Shown one piece after another: positions 16,391 to 24,790 of a stretch of DNA of 64,000 bases; within the stretch, counting starts at the first letter, position 1, and each line of letters opens with the position of its first letter. The translations under genes and the position numbers were made by a program. This DNA is from Evansella alkalicola (GTDB lineage: Bacteria; Bacillota; Bacilli; Bacillales; Salisediminibacteriaceae): assembly GCF_019042735.1 (NCBI RefSeq), contig NZ_JAHQCR010000054.1, positions 1 through 64,000 of the forward strand, given 5' to 3'. The notes under the pieces are model-generated. The model made no database searches. It saw only the letters and a program-made list of their open reading frames with translations, and had not been told where the DNA came from.

Positions 16391-17161
16391 ATGAAAACTA
16401 ACGACATGAATAAGAAAACTGGTGTTTTAGTCATCGCACATGGCTCAAGAAATCAGGAGTGGATTAAATTAATCGAGAACGCAGTAAATGCAATTGAAAC
16501 GTCCGTCCCCGTTACAATTGGTTATCTCGAGCTAGTTGAAGGGAGAAGCATTGCTGATGGTGTTCGCTACCTGGAGAAACTAAGTGTAACAGACATTATT
16601 GTTATCCCCTTCTTCGTCTCCTCTGGAAGTACACACCTGAATGAAATTAAATATGCCCTTGGAGTATTAAATACACCAGCTTTTCAATCAGACATAGAGC
16701 TGATTTTTCCAAAGGCTACAATTACATGGACACAAGCCATGGATTGCCATCCACAGATCTTACAAGTCTTGGAGGATAGAATTCGTTCCTTAAGTACCAC
16801 CCCTGCTAAAGAAAGCCTTCTCCTTATGGCTCACGGAAGTAACCGACAAGGCTTCCAAGAAGTTTGGGAATCAACATTGGAACGAATAGTTACACATTTT
16901 AAGAATAAATTCGGTTTCGGAGATGCAGCCTTTGCTACTGTCCTTCCTGACACCATCTATAAGACTGGAAAAAAATTAAGTCGTGATGGGAATAGGATGG
17001 TGATTGCTATTCCAGTTTTTTTAAGCGAAGGCTATTATACATCCAAGAAGCTTCCTGAAATACTGGAAGGCATCCCCCATCATTATGAAGGGGCTGCCTA
17101 CCTTCCACATCCAGGTGTAACAAAATGGCTGCAAGATCAAATCAATACACATATCAACTAA
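16391..17161 (+). CDS. sirB: Sirohydrochlorin chelatase (CbiX/SirB family)
   Basis: 256 residues, two repeats of the chelatase fold. Inserts Fe2+ into sirohydrochlorin to give siroheme. The metal-binding His motifs are 'VIAHGSRN' (H17) in the first half and 'LLMAHGSNRQ' in the second; the glutamate-bearing 'GYLELVEG' follows the first. ATG 16391 has AAGGGG upstream. It completes the siroheme branch with cobA; a precorrin-2 dehydrogenase (SirC type) is not seen in this window and must be encoded elsewhere if the pathway is complete. Confidence 0.92.
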   Translation: MKTNDMNKKTGVLVIAHGSRNQEWIKLIENAVNAIETSVPVTIGYLELVEGRSIADGVRYLEKLSVTDIIVIPFFVSSGSTHLNEIKYALGVLNTPAFQSDIELIFPKATITWTQAMDCHPQILQVLEDRIRSLSTTPAKESLLLMAHGSNRQGFQEVWESTLERIVTHFKNKFGFGDAAFATVLPDTIYKTGKKLSRDGNRMVIAIPVFLSEGYYTSKKLPEILEGIPHHYEGAAYLPHPGVTKWLQDQINTHIN

Positions 17162-17176
17162 TCTACTAAACCATTA

Positions 17177-18052
17177 TTATTCAATTACATTCGTCACGGT
17201 CTCATAAATTAACCCTAAGCCATCTACCACTACAACGTGAAGCTTCATTTTATCCACTTCTTCCTTAAACTCCTCTTCGATCTCTACAAGAGGGTGGAAA
17301 TAAATATTTTCATGATATGAATCTAAAAAATTATCCTCATTGTCCTCGAGTAAATCTGACTCCCACAATAAGGTGTCTTCTTCGTAATATAAATAGGCAT
17401 TTGCTTTGATGATTTTGAAGTCATTCTTATTGTGCTCCTGCAACCATTCATGTTCCAGAGTATTGAAAATATCAATACTAATATTTATTGTATTATCGTC
17501 GAATCGATAGGCATCTGCATGAATCCCAACACGGTCATTCATATAGGCATCAAACATTAACTCAAGGAGTCCTTCACCTCTTGTCATCTCCTCTGAGGAT
17601 GCCACCACTTGCGTTTCATAATTTTTCGTAAGCTGAAATGTATGCTCTACACTAAAGTTCAATCCATTTGTAGTGTTAACTGGTAACTCAGTCCACTCTT
17701 GTTCTGATTCTTCCCTATACAATAAGGAAACTTCCTCTCCTTCTTGTAAGTCCCGAATGCTCCATTCCATCAAAACATCAATAGTTTCTCGATCCAAATC
17801 CACCTGCGTTACCAGGTAACTTTTTTCCCTTATCCAAAGCTGCTCCTCCAAAAATTCCTCCAGCTTTGTATCTATTTCATATGAGATACTATGGACTGCA
17901 TTATAGACATCCTCCACATCATAATGTAGATAATTCACTCGATTTAAGTTGTTTTCCAGATTACTAATTTTGTTGAAATTGATTACAGAAAAGAAAAGAA
18001 GCACAATAATTGCTGAAATAAAAAACATATCTTTCTTCGACAATCTCCCCAT
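17177..18052 (-). CDS. Membrane-anchored protein of unknown function
   Basis: 291 residues. One N-terminal membrane segment (about residues 9-26, FFISAIIVLLFFSVINF) preceded by basic residues, then a short coiled region and an acidic, probably extracytoplasmic domain with no family I recognise. The start is uncertain: ATG 18052 touches its AAAGGGAG site, while the TTG at 18043 has that site at a normal distance. The third gene in the minus-strand restriction-modification unit, but separated from the others by a large palindrome that could be a terminator, so membership is open. The coding sequence contains GTTACCAGGTAAC (17808-17820), the same 13-bp palindrome found next to it. Confidence 0.65.
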   Translation of the reverse strand: MGRLSKKDMFFISAIIVLLFFSVINFNKISNLENNLNRVNYLHYDVEDVYNAVHSISYEIDTKLEEFLEEQLWIREKSYLVTQVDLDRETIDVLMEWSIRDLQEGEEVSLLYREESEQEWTELPVNTTNGLNFSVEHTFQLTKNYETQVVASSEEMTRGEGLLELMFDAYMNDRVGIHADAYRFDDNTINISIDIFNTLEHEWLQEHNKNDFKIIKANAYLYYEEDTLLWESDLLEDNEDNFLDSYHENIYFHPLVEIEEEFKEEVDKMKLHVVVVDGLGLIYETVTNVIE

Positions 18053-18063
18053 CTCCCTTTAAA

Positions 18064-18105
18064 GTTACCAGGTAATGTTGCCTACGCGCAACATTACCTG
18101 GTAAC
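18064..18105. repeat. Palindrome related to the GTTACC-GGTAAC family
   Basis: 17-bp perfect arms GTTACCAGGTAATGTTG / CAACATTACCTGGTAAC around an 8-nt loop CCTACGCG. Lies between the YdbC-like gene and the membrane-anchored gene. No T-run follows on the minus strand (CTTTAAAGGG), so it is not a classic terminator. Confidence 0.85.
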
Positions 18106-18114
18106 GAAAACTCT

Positions 18115-18342
18115 CTACTTTAACTCTTCCATTCCGTTTAAAATCTCTTTTAGTTCTTTTAATTCATCAAAGGACAAAGTAACACCTTTCCCCATCTTTT
18201 CTTTCTCCGGTGCCCAGTCACGTAGGTCATATTTTGGTTCACGACCATTCCAACTCACTAAATTAAGCTCTTTCGTCCATCCTTTGGCATTTTCTGAAAC
18301 CTTACCTAAATGCTTTTCTACCTCATATTTGATCTCTGCCAA
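18115..18342 (-). CDS. YdbC/PC4-like single-stranded DNA-binding protein
   Basis: 75 residues. The run 'GWTKELNLVSWNGREPKYDLRDWAPEKEKMGKGVTLS' is typical of the YdbC family, bacterial homologs of the eukaryotic PC4 cofactor that bind single-stranded DNA as dimers. TTG start at 18342: GAGGGTG is 9 nt upstream and lies within the last codons of the methylase gene (stop at 18346), so translation is likely coupled to it. The linkage to a restriction-modification enzyme is notable because YdbC genes are usually found elsewhere; a role at single-stranded intermediates is inference. Confidence 0.88.
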   Translation of the reverse strand: MAEIKYEVEKHLGKVSENAKGWTKELNLVSWNGREPKYDLRDWAPEKEKMGKGVTLSFDELKELKEILNGMEELK

Positions 18343-18345
18343 CTT

Positions 18346-21105
18346 TTAATCACCCTCAACTATTTTGATTTCGTCTTCTGATAAACCATACCAACTATAA
18401 ATGATACGATCAATAGCTCGTTCATGCACAGTTGTATCATCATTCACATCATCTGTTTTCATACGCACGATCTCATCTACCAATTTCACTATTTCACGTT
18501 CTTCTCGTCCAGATAGCTTCTTTAATGGCAGGCTGTTTATCATGGACTTTGTAAAATTAATCCCTCCATTATAGCTTGCAGAGGCATATTTTTCCTTAAT
18601 ATAGAAAAAAGCGAGCTTCGAGTTAATAAAACCAAGTAAAAACTTCAGCTTATCCACCCGCTCATCTGCAATCATTAATGTTGTTTTCCCAGGTACCACC
18701 ACCCCATCTTGATCCAAACAGGCATCAAGTAAGGTTAGGCCTTTAATCATAATTTTCGGACGGGACGCTTTCTTAGAATAGGATTTAGGAAAAAGTTTCT
18801 CAAACTTTGTTTTCTCCACAACAGGAAAAGCATATTTGTCCTTCAAATACACCATCGGGCGCCTTCCCCATTTCCCAATGTAACGCCCTATAGTTCCTGT
18901 ATTCATCACCTGATAATATTGGGACGGCTCCACCTCAAGTACTGCGTCAGTATTCAGAGTCATAGCATCACATAATATTTCTTTAAGCTTATAAGCATCT
19001 GATGTGGCACAGGCATTTTCACATGTATATATGTTCCCTAGGGGGTATGAATTTTCCTCTATTTTAGAAAGGAGATCAATGTAATTTGAAAACAGCACAT
19101 CGAAAGTGTGATTTGCTGCCAGAACTCCCTTGTTGACTGTCCCTTTGTCGCGAATCTTCCCATGTGGTTTTTCCAAATCATAAATACGAATGTCAGACCT
19201 CGGCCCCTTAGTAATCTGAGTTACGATAGCGTCCACATTTGCACTTCCAAAAACACCCCGCCCCGCCTTTAAAAAACTGTCAAAGTGAGGGAGCATTTCG
19301 CTCCTCAACTTCTTCCCGAAGGGTTTTGCGATCCACTTGTCGGGTGTGATAAAGCTGAGGACACCATGATTTGATAACAGGTCAAAGCCCCTCTCAAAGA
19401 AAGCAATATACATGTCCCAATTACCTTTAGTAAGGCGGTACTTCCTTGCAATATCCTCTCGCTCGTCTCGCAATCCTGTGAGCATCATCGTTTCAGAGTC
19501 TATATATGGCGGATTTCCAATGACGATATCAAACCTTTTGTTTTGAAAAATGCAGTCCTTTTCCAACTCATCAAGGAGGCTATTTCCTACAATAATATTC
19601 TCTCCTAGCTTGTGGAAGTGACTCCACAGTTGTTTCTCATCAATCCATCGTCGGCCTTCTGTTAGCCATAACCAAAGCCGCTTCTTTGTAATATCTACCG
19701 CCTTATCCTCCACATCTACAGCAAAGATAGCTGAGATTGCATCTATTTTCAGCTGAAAAATGGAACGGGCTCCTTCTAACCTATTTGCGTCACTTTCTCC
19801 TCCAGTCATTATGAAATACTCTGTAATTGCACTTCTTATACGAACGATTTCTGTGACTATTTCAATAGGAAACGCTCCGGCTCCCACTGCTAAATCCGCA
19901 ACTTTTATATTTTTTAAAGCATGATCCATTTCTTCGAGGTTGCTAACAAGCACATCTGGCAGGAAATGATAGATCTCCTCCGCAGTATTGAACGTGTCCC
20001 GTGTAATAAATTGAGTAACTAGCTCCCTTTTCACTTTTAGCTTACTTGATAAAAAACTGGACAAGCTATCACGACACATATGAATAACAATTTCCCGTGG
20101 AGTATAGAAAGTCCCTTTAGAAATCCGTTCCCCTTTTTCTATAAACTCCTCATAAACTCTTCCTAGTGCTTCAGGCTTTATCCCAATGTCTTCATCTAAA
20201 GGGTCTCCTTCTGAAGCAAATGGAAATAGTTGAAATGAGTTTAAAGTCTCCGCCTCTATCAACTGCAACGTATCTCGTGTGATAACCCCATCACCATCAA
20301 GAGATGCTGCCTCCTCCATTGATGCTATCCCAAAACTCCCTTTAGACTTGTGCAATATGCTGATGTCTTGTGAGGATTGCCGGAGAAAACAGTTAAACAT
20401 GAGTTGTATTAATAACTGATTTGCTAACTGTGAAAACTTTTTTCTTTCCAAGTTCCCGAAGTGCATAAACTCAAGTTGATTTTTCTCTAAATGGGATTTT
20501 AGCTTTTCGTATTTTGTTTTGTACTGGTTCATAAACAACTTATCTAGCTTTTCATTGCTAAAGACTTTCTCCAATTCTACTATGCGAAAACTTGAGTTTT
20601 TCTTATTCAACTCAGCTAATATTTCATAAGGGTAGTTTGTCCTTTCACCAGGACCTAGTCGATAAGATTTACGAGATAGAAGAGGGGTGTTGGAGAAAAC
20701 CCCTTTCCCTCCTTTGATAGACTGGTATCCTTCTTTACGTATACACAAAAAACTTAGTTTCCATCTTTCAAAGTTTGGGGAATAAACTGCGGCCAGTCCT
20801 CTTTGACAGCCTGCAGACTCCAATACTTTGCTAATAGCCTGGCGATCTCGCTTATCTAGCGTCGAATTTTCTCCATTTAGTCTAACTATTAATATAATCA
20901 TTGATTGGGCTTCTCGATCTAGATATGTCCCATATACTGTGATTGCATCTATTGAATTTGTGTCTGCCTGTGGGGTGTGTTGGGCTTCATGAGGTTGCGC
21001 TTTTTTCAATTGGGGCTTATTTAAGAGCATATCTACTAATTGATAAAATCTCCCTTCATCAAAAGGAGACTCGAGTATCATTTTCAAATCATCTAATTTG
21101 CTCAT
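18346..21105 (-). CDS. Single-chain restriction-modification enzyme (Eco57I/type IIG-like N6-adenine methylase)
   Basis: 919 residues. An N-terminal region of about 330 residues with 'RDRQAISKVLESAGCQRGLAAVYSPNFERWKLSF' resembles the N-terminal part of Eco57I-type enzymes, where the nuclease usually sits; I cannot point to a certain PD-(D/E)XK triad. The methylase follows: SAM motif I VADLAVGAGAFP (about residue 405), then the catalytic IGNPPYIDS (N about 529). The C-terminal third has the TaqI-like target recognition pattern ('GKWGRRPMVYLKDKYAF', 'PGKTTLMIADE', 'YNGGINFTKSMINSLPL'). ATG 21105 follows GGGGGTGGTG. It probably methylates adenine in a specific site and cuts unmodified DNA. No separate specificity or nuclease gene is present. 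Confidence 0.85.
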   Translation of the reverse strand: MSKLDDLKMILESPFDEGRFYQLVDMLLNKPQLKKAQPHEAQHTPQADTNSIDAITVYGTYLDREAQSMIILIVRLNGENSTLDKRDRQAISKVLESAGCQRGLAAVYSPNFERWKLSFLCIRKEGYQSIKGGKGVFSNTPLLSRKSYRLGPGERTNYPYEILAELNKKNSSFRIVELEKVFSNEKLDKLFMNQYKTKYEKLKSHLEKNQLEFMHFGNLERKKFSQLANQLLIQLMFNCFLRQSSQDISILHKSKGSFGIASMEEAASLDGDGVITRDTLQLIEAETLNSFQLFPFASEGDPLDEDIGIKPEALGRVYEEFIEKGERISKGTFYTPREIVIHMCRDSLSSFLSSKLKVKRELVTQFITRDTFNTAEEIYHFLPDVLVSNLEEMDHALKNIKVADLAVGAGAFPIEIVTEIVRIRSAITEYFIMTGGESDANRLEGARSIFQLKIDAISAIFAVDVEDKAVDITKKRLWLWLTEGRRWIDEKQLWSHFHKLGENIIVGNSLLDELEKDCIFQNKRFDIVIGNPPYIDSETMMLTGLRDEREDIARKYRLTKGNWDMYIAFFERGFDLLSNHGVLSFITPDKWIAKPFGKKLRSEMLPHFDSFLKAGRGVFGSANVDAIVTQITKGPRSDIRIYDLEKPHGKIRDKGTVNKGVLAANHTFDVLFSNYIDLLSKIEENSYPLGNIYTCENACATSDAYKLKEILCDAMTLNTDAVLEVEPSQYYQVMNTGTIGRYIGKWGRRPMVYLKDKYAFPVVEKTKFEKLFPKSYSKKASRPKIMIKGLTLLDACLDQDGVVVPGKTTLMIADERVDKLKFLLGFINSKLAFFYIKEKYASASYNGGINFTKSMINSLPLKKLSGREEREIVKLVDEIVRMKTDDVNDDTTVHERAIDRIIYSWYGLSEDEIKIVEGD

Positions 21106-21180
21106 GTCACCACCCCCTTCGATAGATTGTTGCACTAAATCACGTTCTAATTATCTACTAAATATCCTCCAGTTAAAGTA

Positions 21181-21236
21181 AAAAAACACCATTACGGAAT
21201 CGATAATAACTAATTACGATAACAATGGTGTTTTTT
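21181..21236 (-). terminator. Hairpin with A/T flanks, probable terminator
   Basis: 13-bp perfect arms AAAAAACACCATT / AATGGTGTTTTTT with a 30-nt interior that can pair partly (ACGGAATCG...). It would stop minus-strand transcription coming from the beta-glucosidase and array 2 before the methylase gene, or the reverse. Confidence 0.65.
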
Positions 21237-21356
21237 CCTCTATTAAATTACGGAATTTTTTGAATTATTTTGCGGAACACAATTGAAATATGATCCATTT
21301 AATAAATAGTCTTATTAATATTGAATTCGATGCGTGATCCCAACTGCCTCAGATTA

Positions 21357-21713
21357 GAATGAAGACTCAAACTGCGCGGAGTGACGATTTCAGTCTTCAT
21401 TTTCCAAGAATGGAGACTCAAACTGCTGCGAGAACCGATTTCAGTCTTCATTCTCACAGAATGGAGACTCAAACTGCACGGAGTGTCGATTTCAGTCTTC
21501 ATTTTCCAAGAATGGAGACTCAAACTTCACGGAGTGTCGATTTCAGTCTTCATTTCCACAGAATGGAGACTGAAACTGCGCGGAGTGACGATTTCAGTCT
21601 TCATTTCCACAGAATGGAGACTCAAACTGCGCGGAGTGTCGATTTCAGTCTTCATTTCCACAGAATGGAGACTCAAACAGTGACGCGAGCCCATTTCAGT
21701 CTTCATTTGTAAG
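21357..21713 (+). repeat. 51-bp tandem hairpin array (array 2)
   Basis: Seven contiguous 51-bp units (starts 21357, 21408, 21459, 21510, 21561, 21612, 21663) and a fragment to about 21731. Each has arms AATGGAGACT and AGTCTTCATT, extended by AAA/TTT, around a variable GC-richer loop (for example CTGCGCGGAGTGTCGA). Position 5 of the left arm is G in six of seven units, pairing as G:U in plus-strand RNA. Unit 5 has GAAA/TTTC, restoring a 14-bp continuous stem. Because 51 is a multiple of 3 open frames run through both strands, but none has a ribosome binding site. Directly follows the stop of the GH3 gene. Array 3 (46466-46669) is the same family inverted. Confidence 0.93.
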
Positions 21714-21730
21714 AACCGATTTCAGCTTTA

Positions 21731-24196
21731 CTACGGCATTAGATTCTTCACTACCTCTAACACTAGCTTCCCGCCGCCTTTTAGCCGTTTCTTATTTAAA
21801 ATCAACAACAAACCGTCCAGCATCCCATAGGTCAGTTTTCCATTACTAGATATAACTAAGCTCCTCAACGGGTTATGTGGAAGCATTTTTTCCATCATAT
21901 GATTTGTTACTAATTCGTTTTCAGATAACACAACTTCTCCATCCTGGCTCTTTGTTGGTGTCATCACTTGCTTCATAACGGCACCATAGACTTTTTTCCC
22001 AAGATAAGTCCTTGAAATATCCTTTAAGGTTGAGTCATACGTAAAGCTTTCACCTGGAAACACTGCTTTTGTTGGGAGAGTTTCTCCGAAAATAACTGAA
22101 AAATCACGGTCTGATGCTTGAAATGGAACAGTTGGCGCCGTGTAAGGACTTTCGGCTTCTTGCCATTCCTCATGACCGATAAGATCAACACCATGAACTG
22201 TTACTCCACCTGTAAGATGAATATCTCTGCTTGATGAACCTACCAAAATCTCATAATCGCCACTTTCCACGCACCATCTTGCATCTTTTGTATAGTAAAA
22301 ACGGAACGCATTTTCATCTAATACAAACTCACACTGCTTTGTTTCTCCAGGATTCAAGCTAACTTTATCAAAGCCCTTCAGTTCCTTCTCAGCTTTAAAT
22401 ACACTTGAATTTTTATGCTTAACGTAAAGCTGTACGACTTCTGCGCCCTCTCGACTTCCAGTGTTGGTGACATCCACTTTTACCGTGAGCTTCTCACCAA
22501 CAGACAACTCCTTCTTGGATAAAACCAAATTGGAAAACTCGAAACTTGTATATGACAACCCATGACCGAATGGAAATAGAGGTTCCAGCTTAACCTTATC
22601 AAAATAACGATATCCAACATAAATGCTTTCCCTATATTCTACAGTTGACGGGCCTTCAGGAAAGTATTTCCCCGATGGGTAATCCTTATATTTTTCTCCG
22701 TATGTCTCCCCTAATTTACCACTCGGATTCGCATGACCGAACAGTAAATCAAAGGTAGCTTCTGCACCACCTTGCCCTGATAAATACATATTGAGCAGAC
22801 CTTTGATACCGTTGATCCACGGCATTTCAATAGGAGCTCCCCCTACAAGAACGATGATAACGTTGTCGTGTATCGATGTAATTTCCTTAATAAGATCATT
22901 TTGATTGTGAGGCAAGTCCATATGCTCCCTATCGAATCCTTCCGATTCAGCTAAGGCCGAGAGACCAGCTACAATGATAACTACATCAGTATCTTTCACT
23001 ATTTCTGCTGCTTCATAGACTAAATCAATGTCCGTTTTATCCACTAATCTGTCGTAACCCTTAGCATAGTCGAATTCAATGCCTTTTTCTGAAAAAACTT
23101 GATGGATACTTTTTAACCTAGTTGGATTTATCAAGGAGCTACCACTGCCTTGATACCTTGGGTTAACAGCTAAATCCCCTAGAACAGCAATTTTTTTAGC
23201 ACCCTTTTCATGATCCTGAAGTGGTAGAATGGCCTCTTCATTTTTTAATAGAACAGCCGATTCTTCTGCTGCCTTTACTGCTTTTTGATGGTGTTCCTCC
23301 ACATCATAACTGCTTACTTCCTTATTTTTTTCACTGTTAAAAATAAGTGTTAAGAGTTTTTCAACCGCAGCATCCAACTCTTCCATGGAGAGTGAACCAT
23401 TTTTTACTGCCTCTACAATTTTTCTATCATTATCTTTGCCACCGCCAGGCATTTCCAGTTGTAACCCTGCCTGAAGCCCTTGCACTCTATCGTTCACTGC
23501 ACCCCAGTCAGAAACAACAACGCCATCAAAGTTCCACTCATCTACTAATATGTCCGTTAATAGTTTCCTATTTTCACTTGCATACGTTCCATTAACCTTG
23601 TTATAGGCACACATGACTGTCCATGGTTGCGTTTCCTTTACAGCCATCTCGAAACCAGATAAATAGATTTCCCTTAATGCTCGCTCATCTACCACTGCAT
23701 TAATTGTCATACGGTTGTTTTCCTGATTATTCACAGCAAAATGTTTTAAGGACGTTCCAATCCCCTTAGATTGTACACCTTGGATAAATGCTGTTCCCAT
23801 TTTTCCAGACAGATAAGGGTCTTCTGAATAATATTCAAAATTCCGCCCACATAGTGGATTGCGTTTAATGTTAATACCTGGACCTAAAAGTACAGAAACT
23901 CCCTCTGCTTTACACTCCTCAGCAATCGTCTCTCCAACTTCATAAATGAGCTTAGGGTTCCAGCTACAGGCTAATGCACTAGCTGTAGGGAAGCACGTTG
24001 CAGGCACACTTTTGTGCAACCCAAACTGATCCGCTCCTTCAGGTTGCCTCCGTAATCCATGTGGACCATCAGATACCATTATAGATGGAATATCAAGTCT
24101 CTCAATCGCCTTTGTATGCCACATGTCAGCACCTGAACAAAGACTGGCCTTTTCTTTTAATGTGAGCTCTTTAAGTAATTCTTTGATTTTATCCAT
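21731..24196 (-). CDS. Glycoside hydrolase family 3 beta-glucosidase
   Basis: 821 residues, no signal peptide, so intracellular. Hydrolyses beta-linked glucosides or related oligosaccharides. The catalytic nucleophile is D230 in 'GVVVSDWGAV'; the substrate-binding 'KHFAVNNQENNR' is at about 151-162; the second (alpha/beta sandwich) domain has 'SALAESEGFDREHMDLP', and a fibronectin III-like domain follows ('VEYRESIYVGYRYFDKVKLEPLFPFGHGLSYTSF' then the beta-sandwich). A C-terminal extension of about 130 residues after the FnIII-like domain is less common. ATG 24196 is chosen because AAGGATG is about 8 nt upstream. Monocistronic by the look of its 500-bp upstream gap. Confidence 0.93.
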   Translation of the reverse strand: MDKIKELLKELTLKEKASLCSGADMWHTKAIERLDIPSIMVSDGPHGLRRQPEGADQFGLHKSVPATCFPTASALACSWNPKLIYEVGETIAEECKAEGVSVLLGPGINIKRNPLCGRNFEYYSEDPYLSGKMGTAFIQGVQSKGIGTSLKHFAVNNQENNRMTINAVVDERALREIYLSGFEMAVKETQPWTVMCAYNKVNGTYASENRKLLTDILVDEWNFDGVVVSDWGAVNDRVQGLQAGLQLEMPGGGKDNDRKIVEAVKNGSLSMEELDAAVEKLLTLIFNSEKNKEVSSYDVEEHHQKAVKAAEESAVLLKNEEAILPLQDHEKGAKKIAVLGDLAVNPRYQGSGSSLINPTRLKSIHQVFSEKGIEFDYAKGYDRLVDKTDIDLVYEAAEIVKDTDVVIIVAGLSALAESEGFDREHMDLPHNQNDLIKEITSIHDNVIIVLVGGAPIEMPWINGIKGLLNMYLSGQGGAEATFDLLFGHANPSGKLGETYGEKYKDYPSGKYFPEGPSTVEYRESIYVGYRYFDKVKLEPLFPFGHGLSYTSFEFSNLVLSKKELSVGEKLTVKVDVTNTGSREGAEVVQLYVKHKNSSVFKAEKELKGFDKVSLNPGETKQCEFVLDENAFRFYYTKDARWCVESGDYEILVGSSSRDIHLTGGVTVHGVDLIGHEEWQEAESPYTAPTVPFQASDRDFSVIFGETLPTKAVFPGESFTYDSTLKDISRTYLGKKVYGAVMKQVMTPTKSQDGEVVLSENELVTNHMMEKMLPHNPLRSLVISSNGKLTYGMLDGLLLILNKKRLKGGGKLVLEVVKNLMP

Positions 24197-24422
24197 ATTA
24201 ATCATCCTTAAAAAAGAGTGATATCTAATCATGCGCACTAGGTTTTAAAAAATTCTGAGGTTGTGTATGCGTTTACTTACTATCTCGTATTTAACAAAAA
24301 ATCCTTTATATAGTAGACGATTAGTACCATGGATAGGTTTCAAATAGTTGGTTTCATTTCTATTTACATAAGATCATACGAAGAATTCTCCTCTCCTTAT
24401 TTTTTTGACCAAAGATACTTTG

Positions 24423-24612
24423 AATAAGTGGAATTTTTCCCTCTAAACTAGAAAATCTAGCTTAGTTAGGTATAAATAAGGGGAGTTTTTCCCTTTAAGC
24501 CTACAAAGAACTCAAATTATCATGGTTATCAAGTAAATAACGGGAATTTCTCCATCTATTTTCACTATTTTCAGTCCAAATTCTTATATAAGGGTAATTT
24601 CTCCCCTTATCT
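24423..24612 (+). repeat. Degenerate ~52-bp periodic hairpin repeats (candidate array 4)
   Basis: Four similar blocks AATAAGTGGAATTTTTCCC (24423), AATAAGGGGAGTTTTTCCC (24475), AATAACGGGAATTTCTCC (24536) and TATAAGGGTAATTTCTCCCC (24587), spaced 52, 61 and 51 bp. Each is an imperfect inverted repeat of the form aaGGG-N7-CCCtt. Looks like a decayed relative of the hairpin arrays. The rest of this 590-bp gap between GH3 and the RND pump gene shows no gene. Confidence 0.55.
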
Positions 24613-24683
24613 AATATATCAACCCATGTTTCGGATTCCGGATTCCTCATTGCTCACTAATACAAGACACACTAATAGAAAAA

Positions 24684-24705
24684 AGCAGCTGAAATTTCAG
24701 ATGCT
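24684..24705 (-). terminator. Terminator of the RND pump gene
   Basis: On the minus strand AGCATCTGAAA / TTTCAGCTGCT forms an 11-bp stem with one mismatch and is followed by TTTTTTCTATT, about 85 bp past the stop of the pump gene. Confidence 0.75.
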
Positions 24706-24790
24706 CTTCCCATTGTTAACGTGGACATGATTTGATTTAATTATCTTTTTAGTAGTCACTTTCTATAAGAGCAAAGCGACATCGAGTCTT

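Noticed and set aside
21359..21712. Open frames of about 100-117 codons through array 2 with 17-residue peptide repeats (METxTxxxxDFSLHF)
   Set aside because: The frame stays open only because the unit is 51 bp (divisible by 3). There is no ribosome binding site, the sister array 1 has a 52-bp unit, and several frames are open at once.
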